From Maricaulis maris MCS10 (GTDB lineage Bacteria > Pseudomonadota > Alphaproteobacteria > Caulobacterales > Maricaulaceae), in contig NC_008347.1 of NCBI RefSeq assembly GCF_000014745.1, forward strand, positions 2,868,001 to 2,932,000: a DNA stretch of 64,000 nt, read 5' to 3'. The notes under the pieces were generated by a model. That model was not told where the DNA came from, searched no databases, and saw only the letters and a program-made list of their open reading frames with translations. Position numbers and translations under genes: made by a program. Below are positions 1-8,821 of this stretch, piece by piece; positions within the stretch are counted from its first letter, which is position 1; every line of letters starts with the position of its first letter.

Positions 1-1823
1 TCGTCGACCTGACCCAATGTGGCCAACATGTGCTCGATCGAGGTCTGCGCCGCAGCCAAGTCACCGCGGGCGGCAAAGATCCGCCCTTCGATCAGGCTGG
101 CATGCAGGCGACTGACGGCAAAGCGCGCCCCTTCGGCCGCCCCCCAGGCCTCATGGGCCATGAAGCCGGTCGCGGCGACATAGGCATTTCGGGCAGCTTC
201 AATGCGCCCGGCCAGTAATTCAGCCTGTGCCTGCCACAGGCGTTGGCGCACACCGATCAGACGCCATTCCAGGTTTTCCGGTTCGTGAGCAATCAGGGCG
301 GACGCTTCGAGTGAAGCCGGCTCGAGAATTTCCAGAGCGAGCTGGAGGTCTTCAGCCGATGTCTGGCGACCGGGCGCAATCAGCAATCGAGCCAGGGCGT
401 ACTCTGCGGCAATGACAGACCGGCGAACACGCCAGTCATCTGTCGCATCGACACGGCCGCTTTCATACAGCGCCAATTGCTCACCCAGGGTGGCAATCGC
501 TGCATCGCGCCCATCGGTGATTTCCGAAATCGAGGCCACCCAGGCCAGCGTTTCCGATACTTCCACCCAGATGGGATCATTATCCGGGCGATCCGCAGCC
601 ATGGTACGCAATTGCTCGAGCGCCGAGGTCGCTGCCGTCCGGGCATCCAGCCAACGCCGCTGGGCCACGAACAAGGCTCCCATGTTGGAATGGGCATACG
701 CCACTTCGGCTTGCCATTCGAGATTGTCGGGATTGATCTCGATCAGCCTGTAAGCGAGATCACGATACTCGCCGAAGCGCAGCTCGGCCGTGTCCAGATC
801 GCCCCGCCGCCATGCGAAATACCCGACATAATAGGCACTTTGCGCATGTTCATAGACCCGCTCGCCCATCGTCGGTTCAACGGCGAGGATGCGGCTGGTT
901 GACTGGTAGGCAATTCGGAAATGCTCGTAAGCGTTCTCCAGATCACCCTGGGCACTGTCGATGACACCCAGCAGATGGAAGGCCCGCGCACGTCGACCGA
1001 GCTCGTCAGTCGTCATCGCCACTGCGCCCTGGCCATCATAATACTCGATCACTTTGGCTCCGACGGCGTCCAGCACGTCCAGACGTCCGACCGGCTCAAG
1101 ATTGTCTCGCAAATCATTCAACATGAATTCTATGAGGTCCTCGGCCTCGGCCTTGCGCCGCTCAGCTTCGGACCTTGCCGAGATAGCGAGCAGCGTCAGT
1201 GTGGCCATGATTACAGAAAGCAGTACAGAGGCGCCTGTGATGACCGTCACGCGGCGTTGTCGGCGCTGGTGGTCACGCTGGATGAGCTGATCGAGACTGA
1301 CGCCGACCAGCCCGGCCACCAGTTTCAGCAATGCCATCCGTCGCCCGTCAGCCTGTCGGCGCATGTCTGCGGCTACCGGCTCCGAGATGGCTCCATCCGC
1401 GCCCGGCTCAAGAAGCGCGGGTGGGAAGCAGGTCTCGCCAGGCTCGGTTTCGGGGTCTGCATCGGGGTTGCCGGACACGATCGCAGCCAGGACGATTCCG
1501 TCCGGGTTGAGGTTTCGATAAGTCCGGATCTCTTCATTCACCCAGCGCGACGCCGCCGCTTGCGGCGAACAAACGACAATCAACGCATCGGACTTCGCCA
1601 GCGCTTCGCGCACGGATGCCGTCAGATCACGGGTCGCGGCCAGGTCCTCGCGATCGCGGAAAATCGGGGTAAGTCGCCGCGGCACTGGACCATGCCCGGT
1701 ATCCTGCCCGACCAGTCGCGGGGGAATGGCATAGGTCTCGAGCTGGCGATGCAGCCAGCGCGCAAAATCCTGATCCCGATGACTGTAACTGATGAACGCC
1801 TTGTAGCGCTTGCCCACACTCAT
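1..1823 (-). CDS. TIR-domain protein with one membrane segment and a TPR-like C-terminal region (partial, runs off the left edge)
   Basis: Translated from the minus strand starting at the ATG complementary to 1821-1823; the frame stays open to base 1, so the C-terminus is missing (607 complete codons visible). The N-terminus is a TIR domain (about residues 6-120) beginning KRYKAFISYSHRDQDFARWL, followed by PIFRDREDL and SRWVNEEI. In NAD-cleaving TIR domains the catalytic glutamate sits after a W-x-x-x-E pattern; here W94 with E97/E98 fits. A hydrophobic stretch at about 191-214 is a likely membrane anchor. The rest is helical and TPR-like (repeated A-rich helices with YEHF, LRFGEYRDLAYRLIEINPDN). 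The inferred topology is a cytosolic TIR head with a TPR sensor across the membrane. The family contains both signalling and anti-phage members. The function here is unknown, because the left neighbours are not visible. Confidence 0.8.
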   Translation of the reverse strand, partial: MSVGKRYKAFISYSHRDQDFARWLHRQLETYAIPPRLVGQDTGHGPVPRRLTPIFRDREDLAATRDLTASVREALAKSDALIVVCSPQAAASRWVNEEIRTYRNLNPDGIVLAAIVSGNPDADPETEPGETCFPPALLEPGADGAISEPVAADMRRQADGRRMALLKLVAGLVGVSLDQLIQRDHQRRQRRVTVITGASVLLSVIMATLTLLAISARSEAERRKAEAEDLIEFMLNDLRDNLEPVGRLDVLDAVGAKVIEYYDGQGAVAMTTDELGRRARAFHLLGVIDSAQGDLENAYEHFRIAYQSTSRILAVEPTMGERVYEHAQSAYYVGYFAWRRGDLDTAELRFGEYRDLAYRLIEINPDNLEWQAEVAYAHSNMGALFVAQRRWLDARTAATSALEQLRTMAADRPDNDPIWVEVSETLAWVASISEITDGRDAAIATLGEQLALYESGRVDATDDWRVRRSVIAAEYALARLLIAPGRQTSAEDLQLALEILEPASLEASALIAHEPENLEWRLIGVRQRLWQAQAELLAGRIEAARNAYVAATGFMAHEAWGAAEGARFAVSRLHASLIEGRIFAARGDLAAAQTSIEHMLATLGQVD

Positions 1824-2239
1824 CACCTATCCCCGAACCGCGGATAGCCATCATTGGTGCTTCGCGCCATGCGTGCAACCGCAAGCGGTCAGCAGGATCC
1901 GGTTCAATACCGGACTTTCAACATATTTCAGGGCCAATCGCGGAGATTGGTAACCGCAACCCGCTGGCTGACAGGCAAGCGGCAGGACCGCTGCCAGCCG
2001 CTGCGAACGCAGGCGGCATCACCAAGACAATGCTGACGTATTGACCGGTATCACGGACCAATTAGCGACGGGGCGCAAGGCGAAGTTGGGGCTTCGCATG
2101 GGCAAGGTCCTGCGCCCCGCCGTTCCCGGCACAGCAAGCTGGGCACGGGGTTTGGGGCCGCTCAATGAGCGGTAGGATGAAATTATACCAATGCGGCGGG
2201 ACCCTGTGTGATGGCCGTCACGTCCGGTGAAAAACCGCG
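1824..2239. other. 416-bp gene-free interval rich in inverted repeats
   Basis: No convincing protein gene is visible between the DUF3108 gene (ends 2240) and the TIR gene (starts 1823), both on the minus strand. Several perfect hairpins can form: 1934-1950 (CCAATC, 5-nt loop, GATTGG), 1898-1914 (TCCGG, 7-nt loop, CCGGA), 2069-2119 (9-bp outer stem CGGGGCGCA/TGCGCCCCG enclosing a 6-bp inner stem GCGAAG/CTTCGC at 2080-2097), and 2158-2172 (CCGCTC, AAT, GAGCGG). No T-tract follows any of them, so they are not typical intrinsic terminators. A structured non-coding RNA or a long leader of the TIR gene is possible. No known RNA family could be recognised by eye. Confidence 0.5.
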
Positions 2240-3088
2240 TCAGGTGGGGGCAGGGCCAGCAACGTCAAGGCGCATCAATTCGATGGTCACGCCGCCGAAG
2301 CCGGCCCGTGTGTGCAGGCGAACTGGCAGGTAACCGCCCTCTCCAACGACCGGGGCCAGCCAGAGCACCAAAGGATGTCGAAGCTCCGCCTCACTGGGAT
2401 AGTCTTCCGGATCATAACCCGAGATGGGTTCATACCAGGCATGACAGACCAGGGCATCGCCCCGCCAACCCCGGGTCCGGACGCGTTGTGTGCCAACCGT
2501 TTCAAGCCTCAGATCATAGCGGGCCTTGCCATCAAAGACCGGAAGCCGCCCTTCACAGCCCTCGCCGTGTTCCATCCGTCGGGACAGTTCGAAAAATGCT
2601 GTCATCGGATCAATGACGCCGGTGCGGTCACTGTCACTGGCAGGTGGCACTCCCAAGGACCCGAATGGCGGCTCCACATCGGACTGGGCAATCTCTGCCG
2701 CAAAGTCGACACGGACCGCGCGCACCTTGGTCCCCGTTCGCTCAGTATGGGCGTAGACCACGGGTTCACGCCCGCCAGGTCCATCGCGACCGCTGACTTC
2801 GGCCCGGATATCGAAATCAGTGAACAGCGAGGCCAGGCCGGCGGCTTCAATGAAACTGTCGGCCCGATACCCTGTCTCGCTGATGCGGGCATTGAGCGTG
2901 ATCTCACCGACCTTGAAGATCAGTACTGAAGAGTCATAACGGGCGCTGATTTGGGTCTCTTGAGCCGGATCAACGACGCTGGCCAAGGCCAGGGCGCGAC
3001 TGCCGGCCGATGCCGAATCTCCGACGAAAACGCCCAAGAAAGTCGCAAGGCCCAGGGCCAGGCCCGCCATCAATCCATCCGCACGCAT
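2240..3088 (-). CDS. DUF3108 domain-containing exported protein
   Basis: The protein has 282 residues if started at the ATG at 3086-3088 (MRADGLMAGLALGLATFLG); the frame extends ten codons further upstream. It starts with a hydrophobic signal-like segment, which fits export to the periplasm or envelope. The body fits the DUF3108 family: an alternating beta-rich region with YDSSVLIFKVGEITL near the start, and the C-terminal pattern RYDLRLETVG...WYEPISGYDP...LWLAP, in which a polysaccharide- or lipid-binding-like fold ends with conversion to 'p-x-x-l-W-l'. Family members are widespread in Caulobacterales and lack a defined biochemical role. The gene lies just upstream of the TIR gene on the same strand but is separated from it by 416 bp, and lies downstream of edd with a gap of about 60 bp, so it could be the last gene of the zwf-pgl-edd transcript. 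Confidence 0.7.
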   Translation of the reverse strand: MRADGLMAGLALGLATFLGVFVGDSASAGSRALALASVVDPAQETQISARYDSSVLIFKVGEITLNARISETGYRADSFIEAAGLASLFTDFDIRAEVSGRDGPGGREPVVYAHTERTGTKVRAVRVDFAAEIAQSDVEPPFGSLGVPPASDSDRTGVIDPMTAFFELSRRMEHGEGCEGRLPVFDGKARYDLRLETVGTQRVRTRGWRGDALVCHAWYEPISGYDPEDYPSEAELRHPLVLWLAPVVGEGGYLPVRLHTRAGFGGVTIELMRLDVAGPAPT

Positions 3089-3151
3089 GACACCGCTTGT
3101 CCACTTCAACTGCCGCAAGTTGGCGACCCTTAGCGGCAGAATGATGGCGGT

Positions 3152-5008
3152 TCAGGCCGGAATCAATCCGGCGTCGGTTGGTGACGCCGCGACCAGGTCA
3201 GGAATGGCCAGAGCGCCTTCTTCAGCCGGACCGGCCAGCTGCCGGAAACCGGCAAACAGCTCACGGCCCATGCCGGCCTGAATGGTGCTGGGCGCGACTG
3301 CCGGCGCACGCCCGTCAAACCCTTCTGCGACGATGGAGAGTTCACCGGTCCGGGCATCGAGGCGGATCATGTCGCCGTCGACAACCCGGGCCAAGGGACC
3401 GCCCAGCGCAGCCTCCGGACTGACATGAATGGCTGCCGGAACCTTGCCCGACGCGCCGGACATGCGGCCATCGGTGACCAGCGCAACCTTGAAGCCGCGA
3501 TCCTGAAGCGAGCCCAGCGCGGGGGTCAGCTTGTGCAATTCCGGCATGCCGTTGGCCCGCGGCCCCTGGAAGCGGAGCACAGCGATGAAATCCCGGTCCA
3601 GATCACCGGCCTTGAAGCAATCGAGGAAGCTGTCCTGGCTTTCGAATACGATCGCCGGGGCTTCAACGACGCGATGCGCCTCCGCCACGGCCGACACCTT
3701 GATTACGGCACGCCCGAGCGGGCCGTCGAGTAATTTCAGGCCGCCATCGGCGGAGAAAGGCTCGGAAACCGGTCGGACAATGGACAGGTCGGCCGTGCCC
3801 CCTTCGACCGGCCGCCAGGTCAATCCGTCTCCGTCGGAAAAGGCCTCGCTGGCGTATCGACGCAATCCGGCACCCATCACGGTCTTGACGTCATCGTGCA
3901 GAAGTCCGGCATCGAGGAGCTCGCGAATGACCAGGCCCAGGCCGCCGGCCGCATGGAAATGGTTCACGTCGGCCGGGCCGTTTGGATAGACGCGGCACAA
4001 GAGCGGGGTCACTGATGCGAGGTCGTCGAAATCGCTCCAGTCGATCAGTATCCCCGCAGCGCGGGCGATGGCGATCAGGTGGATGGTGTGATTGGTCGAA
4101 CCGCCGGTCGCGTGCAGGCCGACAATCGCGTTGACCAAGGCCTTCTCATCGACAATCTCGCCGATCGGCGCATAGTCAGGCTTGTCCGCTGTGATGGCCG
4201 CGGCGCGCTGTGCTGCAGTACGCGTGAAGGCGGCCCGCATCGGATCGGCCGGATTGACGAAGGCTGCACCGGGAATGTGCAACCCCATGATTTCCATAAG
4301 CATCTGATTGGAGTTGGCGGTGCCGTAGAACGTACACGTGCCCGGCGAATGATAGCTCTTGCTCTCGGCATCCAGCAGCGCGTCCCGGCCGACCTTGCCC
4401 TCGGCATAGAGCTGCCGGACCTTGGCCTTTTCCGGGTTGGGAAGCCCCGATCGCATGGGCCCGGCCGGCACGAAAATGACCGGCAGGTGCCCGAAGCGAA
4501 GCGCCCCGATCATCAGGCCCGGCACGATCTTGTCGCATACACCAAGGCACAGCGCGGCGTCGAACATGTTGTGGGAGAGCGCTACCGCGGTCGACATGGC
4601 GATCACGTCGCGGCTGAACAGCGACAACTCCATGCCCGGCTGACCCTGGGTTACGCCGTCGCACATGGCCGGGACACCGCCGGCCACCTGCCCCACGGCG
4701 CCGACCTGATTGAGCGCCTTCTTGATCTGGTCCGGATAGGGGCCAAAGGGCTGATGCGCGGACAGCATGTCATTATAGGCGGTGACGATGCCGACATTGG
4801 CCCAACCGCCATCCTTGAGGGCGCGCTTGTCGTCGCCACCACAGGCCGCGAATCCATGGGCAAGATTGCCGCATGACAGGGTTGAACGGTTGCGGCCGGT
4901 TTCGCGTGCGGCGGCGACCTGGGCGAGATAGGCGGCGCGGGTCGGCGCGCTGCGCGCGCGGATGCGGTCAGTGACGGCGTCGAGCGTCGAATTGATCGTC
5001 TGGGTCAT
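3152..5008 (-). CDS. edd: Phosphogluconate dehydratase (Entner-Doudoroff)
   Basis: Edd dehydrates 6-phosphogluconate to 2-keto-3-deoxy-6-phosphogluconate (KDPG), the first dedicated step of the Entner-Doudoroff pathway. The 618-residue product has the usual Edd length and the IlvD/Edd-family Fe-S cysteines: C46 in [11 protein letters not shown]116 in MCDGVTQGQ, and C154/C158 in [11 protein letters not shown]. Further family signatures are [20 protein letters not shown] and [12 protein letters not shown]. The start was placed at 5008 ([10 protein letters not shown]), behind a GGAAG ribosome site and 25 bp after the pgl stop; a longer frame upstream would overlap pgl and adds a sequence foreign to the family. 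It is the third gene of the leftward zwf-pgl-edd operon. KDPG aldolase is not here but at 50.5 kb. Confidence 0.97.
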   Translation of the reverse strand: MTQTINSTLDAVTDRIRARSAPTRAAYLAQVAAARETGRNRSTLSCGNLAHGFAACGGDDKRALKDGGWANVGIVTAYNDMLSAHQPFGPYPDQIKKALNQVGAVGQVAGGVPAMCDGVTQGQPGMELSLFSRDVIAMSTAVALSHNMFDAALCLGVCDKIVPGLMIGALRFGHLPVIFVPAGPMRSGLPNPEKAKVRQLYAEGKVGRDALLDAESKSYHSPGTCTFYGTANSNQMLMEIMGLHIPGAAFVNPADPMRAAFTRTAAQRAAAITADKPDYAPIGEIVDEKALVNAIVGLHATGGSTNHTIHLIAIARAAGILIDWSDFDDLASVTPLLCRVYPNGPADVNHFHAAGGLGLVIRELLDAGLLHDDVKTVMGAGLRRYASEAFSDGDGLTWRPVEGGTADLSIVRPVSEPFSADGGLKLLDGPLGRAVIKVSAVAEAHRVVEAPAIVFESQDSFLDCFKAGDLDRDFIAVLRFQGPRANGMPELHKLTPALGSLQDRGFKVALVTDGRMSGASGKVPAAIHVSPEAALGGPLARVVDGDMIRLDARTGELSIVAEGFDGRAPAVAPSTIQAGMGRELFAGFRQLAGPAEEGALAIPDLVAASPTDAGLIPA

Positions 5009-5033
5009 GATCGTCTTCCGTTCGTGCGGACGC

Positions 5034-5762
5034 TCAGCGCGTCCAGTGAATATCGGGCCGGTCGGATTGGGATCGCAACAGCGCCCGCACCGGCATATCG
5101 GCAACCGGTCCATCACCGAGAGCCGCTTCCAGGGCCGCCTTCTTGCCTTCGCCGGCGATCAGCAGAAGGCTCAGTCCAGCGCCCGCCAGAGCCGCTCGGG
5201 TCAGGGTGATGCGATCAGTCAGGCTGCCGGTGACTGCGGTTTGCTTGGCACGGATCGCGCAAACTGGCGGACCGGCTTCCGCCAGTGCCGCGTCCAGCCC
5301 GTCGGAACGCGGGAACCAGGACGCCGTGTGACCGTCATCGCCCATGCCAAGAATGACCACGTCGGGCGGAAAATGTATGTCCGACAGCCGTTCTGTCACG
5401 TCGACCAGCCCGTCCAAAGGTGTCTCGCCCGGCGCCTTCAGGCCGACCATCCGGGCCTTCGCGGCCCTGTCAGTCATCAGCGTCGAGCGCAGAAAGGTTT
5501 CATTGGACCCGGCTTCTCCCGGCTCGACCCAGCGTTCGTCCACCAGCACAACGCAGACACGGGACCAGTCCAGATCAGCCTTGGCCAGCCTCTTGTAGAG
5601 GGCTTCGGGCGTTGACCCTCCGGACACCGCCAACACCGCTTCGCCACGTTCCCGGATAGCGTTGGCCAGGGTAGTCGCAATCGACCCCGCAAGCGCATCC
5701 GCCATCGCGACCTTGTCGACGTGCACGGTAAGCCCGATCGTTGGCTTAGTCTTCAAGGCCAT
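5034..5762 (-). CDS. pgl: 6-phosphogluconolactonase
   Basis: Pgl hydrolyses 6-phosphogluconolactone made by Zwf to 6-phosphogluconate. The 242-residue product is of normal length for the family. Recognisable motifs are [15 protein letters not shown] (phosphate-binding loop, about residues 45-59), [11 protein letters not shown], and [16 protein letters not shown], all of the glucosamine-6-phosphate isomerase/6PGL fold. The start at 5762 (MALKTKPT) lies inside the last codons of zwf, giving a 17-bp overlap, with a purine-rich GGGAG ribosome site in the zwf reading frame. This indicates translational coupling. The frame remains open upstream but only as an alternative frame of zwf. The gene sits between zwf and edd in one operon and supplies the edd substrate. 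Confidence 0.96.
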   Translation of the reverse strand: MALKTKPTIGLTVHVDKVAMADALAGSIATTLANAIRERGEAVLAVSGGSTPEALYKRLAKADLDWSRVCVVLVDERWVEPGEAGSNETFLRSTLMTDRAAKARMVGLKAPGETPLDGLVDVTERLSDIHFPPDVVILGMGDDGHTASWFPRSDGLDAALAEAGPPVCAIRAKQTAVTGSLTDRITLTRAALAGAGLSLLLIAGEGKKAALEAALGDGPVADMPVRALLRSQSDRPDIHWTR

Positions 5763-7221
5763 CAAACCACTCCCTTTCCTCTCGGGCCAGCAGCAGTGCC
5801 GATTGGGTCGGACCGTCAGTGCCGGCCTGGTAGCCATAAAGCTTGGACTGGCTGTCTTCCCAGGACTGGATGATGCCGTCGACCCAGCGCCAGGCCGCCT
5901 CGACTTCGTCGCGGCGCATGAACAGGCTGAGATTTCCGCGAACGACTGCCATCAAAAGCCGCTCATAGGCATCCGGATAGTCGTGGTCGAAATGCTCTGC
6001 ATAGGCGAGATTGAGCGGCACATAACGCAGGCGGAGTCCGCCCGGCCCCGGATCCTTGGTCATCAGCATCAGCTTGACGCCCTCATCCGGCTGCAAGCGG
6101 ATAACAAGGCGATTGGGACGCATCGCGCCCTCGGTCGCCCCGACCACATCGTGCGGTATGGGTTTGAACTGGACGATGATCTCGGAACGACGCGCGGCCA
6201 TTCGCTTGCCGGTGCGCAGGTAGAAGGGAACGCCCGCCCAGCGCCAATTGTCGACATGCGCCCGGACACCGACAAATGTCTCGGTCTGGCTCGCATGCCC
6301 GACTTCCTCGGCATAGCCGGGAACGGTCTCGCCATCGACAGCGCCGGACTGGTATTGCCCGCGCACCACATCCTGGCTGACATTGGCCGCCGTTATCGGG
6401 CGCAGGGCCTTGAGGACCTTCAGCTTCTCGGTTCGGACGGCGTCCGGATCGAGGGAAGCTGGCGGCTCCATGGCGACCAGACAGGCCAGTTGAAGCAAGT
6501 GGTTCTGGACCATGTCACGCAAGGCGCCGGACCGGTCGTAATAGCTGGCTCGTTTTCCGGCTCCCAGCGACTCCGCGACCGTGATTTGGACGTGGTCGAT
6601 ACCATTGGCGTTCCAGATCGGCTCGAACAGATAGTTGGCAAAACGCAGGATCAGCAGGTTCTGGACAGTCTCCTTGCCCAGGTAGTGGTCGATGCGGAAA
6701 ATGTTGTTCTCGCGAAAGACCTCACCGACCTTGTCATTGATCGCGCGGGCAGTGTGGTAGTTCGACCCTATGGGTTTCTCGAGGACGATGCGGGCGTTCG
6801 GCGTGTTCAGCTTGTGTGCGGCCAGCCCGGCACAGATCGAGCCGTAGATCGAGGGCGGCAGGGCCAGATAGTACAGGCGGATCTTGCTTTCATCCGGATC
6901 GAGCGCAGCGGCAAGGTCCGTCCAGCCAGCTGACTCACTATCGGCATCCACGGAAACATAGGTCAGGCGGGCCGCAAATTCGGCCCAGGACGTCTTGCGT
7001 TCGCTCGTGGTCTTTGCGGTGATTACATGTGTGGCAGCCAGTTCCTGGAACGCGCTGGATTCCATGCTGTCACGAGAGGCGCAGACAATGCGGCTGTCGT
7101 CGGAGATCTGACCGTCACACCAACGATGGAACAGCGCCGGGATCAACTTGCGGAGCGCAAGATCCCCTGTTGCACCAAAGACAACGATATCAAACGGTTC
7201 GACGGGTACAAGTTCGGCCAT
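5746..7221 (-). CDS. zwf: Glucose-6-phosphate 1-dehydrogenase
   Basis: Zwf oxidises glucose 6-phosphate to 6-phosphogluconolactone with reduction of NAD(P)+, feeding the Entner-Doudoroff route. The 491 residues match the family. The dinucleotide-binding loop VVFGATGDLALRKL is at about residues 13-26, EKPIG at 148-152, and the active-site signature RIDHYLGKETVQN at 176-188. It is the first gene of the leftward zwf-pgl-edd operon. The leader carries a ribosome site (AGGAAG), a 7-bp hairpin at 7238-7261 and, 53 bp upstream of the start, the palindrome ATGTTACCCCTAACAT that also precedes glk-eda. The hemN gene is transcribed divergently from the same 202-bp interval. Confidence 0.98.
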   Translation of the reverse strand: MAELVPVEPFDIVVFGATGDLALRKLIPALFHRWCDGQISDDSRIVCASRDSMESSAFQELAATHVITAKTTSERKTSWAEFAARLTYVSVDADSESAGWTDLAAALDPDESKIRLYYLALPPSIYGSICAGLAAHKLNTPNARIVLEKPIGSNYHTARAINDKVGEVFRENNIFRIDHYLGKETVQNLLILRFANYLFEPIWNANGIDHVQITVAESLGAGKRASYYDRSGALRDMVQNHLLQLACLVAMEPPASLDPDAVRTEKLKVLKALRPITAANVSQDVVRGQYQSGAVDGETVPGYAEEVGHASQTETFVGVRAHVDNWRWAGVPFYLRTGKRMAARRSEIIVQFKPIPHDVVGATEGAMRPNRLVIRLQPDEGVKLMLMTKDPGPGGLRLRYVPLNLAYAEHFDHDYPDAYERLLMAVVRGNLSLFMRRDEVEAAWRWVDGIIQSWEDSQSKLYGYQAGTDGPTQSALLLAREEREWFDGLED

Positions 7222-7274
7222 ATCCGGCTTCCTGCTTGACGCTCCAGAGCCTGAGAGCGTCTGCTCTTACGATG

Positions 7275-7290
7275 ATGTTACCCCTAACAT
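7275..7290. promoter_or_regulatory. Entner-Doudoroff operator copy 1 (palindrome upstream of zwf)
   Basis: The sequence is ATGTTACCCCTAACAT: perfect 6-bp arms ATGTTA/TAACAT around a CCCC spacer. An identical 16-mer occurs at 52217-52232, in the promoter region of glk-eda. The arm and spacer layout resembles the operator known for the LacI-family gluconate repressor GntR of E. coli, which is written ATGTTA-N4-TAACAT. It lies 53 bp before the zwf start and 133 bp before the hemN start. Repression by a LacI-family sugar-acid regulator is inferred; no such regulator is encoded in the window. Confidence 0.8.
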
Positions 7291-7423
7291 GTCGAGCTCG
7301 AACGGTCGACCTTGAACTCCACAATCCCCCGCGGGAGGACCCGGCAGCCTGCGCTCTTTGGGCGCATGCCGGTGCAGGCAGGTCTCGGATAATCTCGCAA
7401 ATAAATTGAGGGGACTGGTCCGC

Positions 7424-8749
7424 ATGCCTGACGACGCGCCACGCTTCATTGCCAAATACGCGCTGGAAGCCGTTCCGCGCTACACTTCCTACCCGCCCGC
7501 CACGAAGTTTCACGGCAAGGTCGGTCTGGCGGATTGGCAGCGCTGGATGACGCAGCAAGACAAAAACCCTGCCCTGTCGATCTACGTCCACATCCCGTTC
7601 TGCAAATCCATGTGCTGGTATTGTGGCTGTCACACCACAATCCCGAACGCACATCGACGGGTCGAGCACTATCTGGCCGCGCTCGACATCGACATTCGCA
7701 GGCGAGCAGAGAGCGCCCCGCCGGACGGTCGGGTCTGTCACATTCATTTTGGTGGCGGCTCTCCCGACATGCTGAAGCCGGAAGAATTCCGGGCCGTCAT
7801 GCAGCAGATCAGGGCCAGCTTCAATGTCGCCCCGGACGCGGAAATTGCGGTCGAACTGGACCCTCGGGGGCTGGACTCCGAGCTTTGCCAGGCCATGGCG
7901 CAGACCGGGGTCAACCGTGCCAGCCTGGGCGTCCAGGACATCTCCCACGAGGTCCAGAAGCTGATCCACAGGATCCAGCCCCTCGAGATCGTACAGGCCG
8001 CCGCCGACAAATTGCGGGCGGTCGGCATTTCGGCGATCAATATGGACATGATGTACGGCTTGCCGGCCCAGTCCGTCGCGCGCGTTTGCGAGACGGCGAA
8101 CGCCATCGCTGGAATGGGAGCAGACCGCGTGTCCGTGTTTGGCTACGCCCATGTACCCTGGTTCAAGAAACACCAACGCGCCATCCCCGAAGAGCGTCTG
8201 CCCGGAGCGGCTGAACGGTTCGACCAAATGCTGGCTGCAAACCACACCCTGAGCGAAGCCGGCTATGAGCGGATCGGTTTCGACCATTTCGCTCGCCCCG
8301 CAGACCCGCTCGCCCGAGCCGCCCGTGATGGCTCGCTGCGTCGCAATTTCCAGGGTTATACGACCGACCCTTCGACCATTCTGATCGGACTGGGCGCTTC
8401 GGCGATCAGTGAGTGCCCGCAGGGATATGTGCAAACCGAACCCAACCCCGTGCGCTACGCCAACGCTGTCACGAGCAATGCCGACATGATTGTGCGCGGC
8501 GTCGGGCGATCAATGGCCCAACAGGCCGTCGCCTCGCGTATCGCAAACCTGCTGTGCCAGTTCGAGACCGAGGTTGAGCCAGGCGACCCTGTCGACCTTG
8601 CCAAGGATATGCTTGCTGAAGCCCTGGTGCGAATCGACGACGGCCGGATCACGCTGACCGAAGCCGGGCGCCCCTATGTCCGCAATCTGGCTGCACGCAT
8701 CGATCCGGCGTTCCGGAGCACAACCGAACAGCACAGCGTCGCGGTCTGA
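7424..8749 (+). CDS. hemN: Oxygen-independent coproporphyrinogen III oxidase (radical SAM)
   Basis: HemN decarboxylates coproporphyrinogen III to protoporphyrinogen IX without O2, using S-adenosylmethionine. The 441-residue product has the radical-SAM cluster motif C60-x3-C64-x2-C67 with the extra C69 typical of HemN (IPFCKSMCWYCGC), followed by HFGGGSPDML and DMMYGLP. The length and the C-terminal HemN domain with FARPADPLA agree with true HemN rather than the shorter HemW-like proteins. The start is set at 7424 (MPDDAPRF) behind GAGGGGA; an upstream in-frame start would lack family similarity. No clear FNR/FixK box (TTGAT-N4-ATCAA) was seen upstream, although many alphaproteobacterial hemN genes have one. 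The gene is divergent from zwf. Confidence 0.95.
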   Translation: MPDDAPRFIAKYALEAVPRYTSYPPATKFHGKVGLADWQRWMTQQDKNPALSIYVHIPFCKSMCWYCGCHTTIPNAHRRVEHYLAALDIDIRRRAESAPPDGRVCHIHFGGGSPDMLKPEEFRAVMQQIRASFNVAPDAEIAVELDPRGLDSELCQAMAQTGVNRASLGVQDISHEVQKLIHRIQPLEIVQAAADKLRAVGISAINMDMMYGLPAQSVARVCETANAIAGMGADRVSVFGYAHVPWFKKHQRAIPEERLPGAAERFDQMLAANHTLSEAGYERIGFDHFARPADPLARAARDGSLRRNFQGYTTDPSTILIGLGASAISECPQGYVQTEPNPVRYANAVTSNADMIVRGVGRSMAQQAVASRIANLLCQFETEVEPGDPVDLAKDMLAEALVRIDDGRITLTEAGRPYVRNLAARIDPAFRSTTEQHSVAV

Positions 8750-8821
8750 CGTCACAATAGGGGAGGACAGGTTATCACGCGGGCCTTATAAACCGGGGAT
8801 CGCGTTCCATGGTGACCCGGT

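Noticed and set aside
921-1847. A 308-codon open frame on the plus strand across the TIR gene
   Set aside because: It is a shadow of the TIR coding frame; the translated sequence has no domain-like pattern and no ribosome site.
1898-1914. A tRNA T-arm-like element (TCCGG, TTCAATA, CCGGA)
   Set aside because: No acceptor stem, anticodon arm or D-arm can be built around it, and no CCA-like 3' end is present.
7391-7423. FNR/FixK box before hemN
   Set aside because: No TTGAT-N4-ATCAA-like sequence was found; oxygen control of hemN cannot be supported here.
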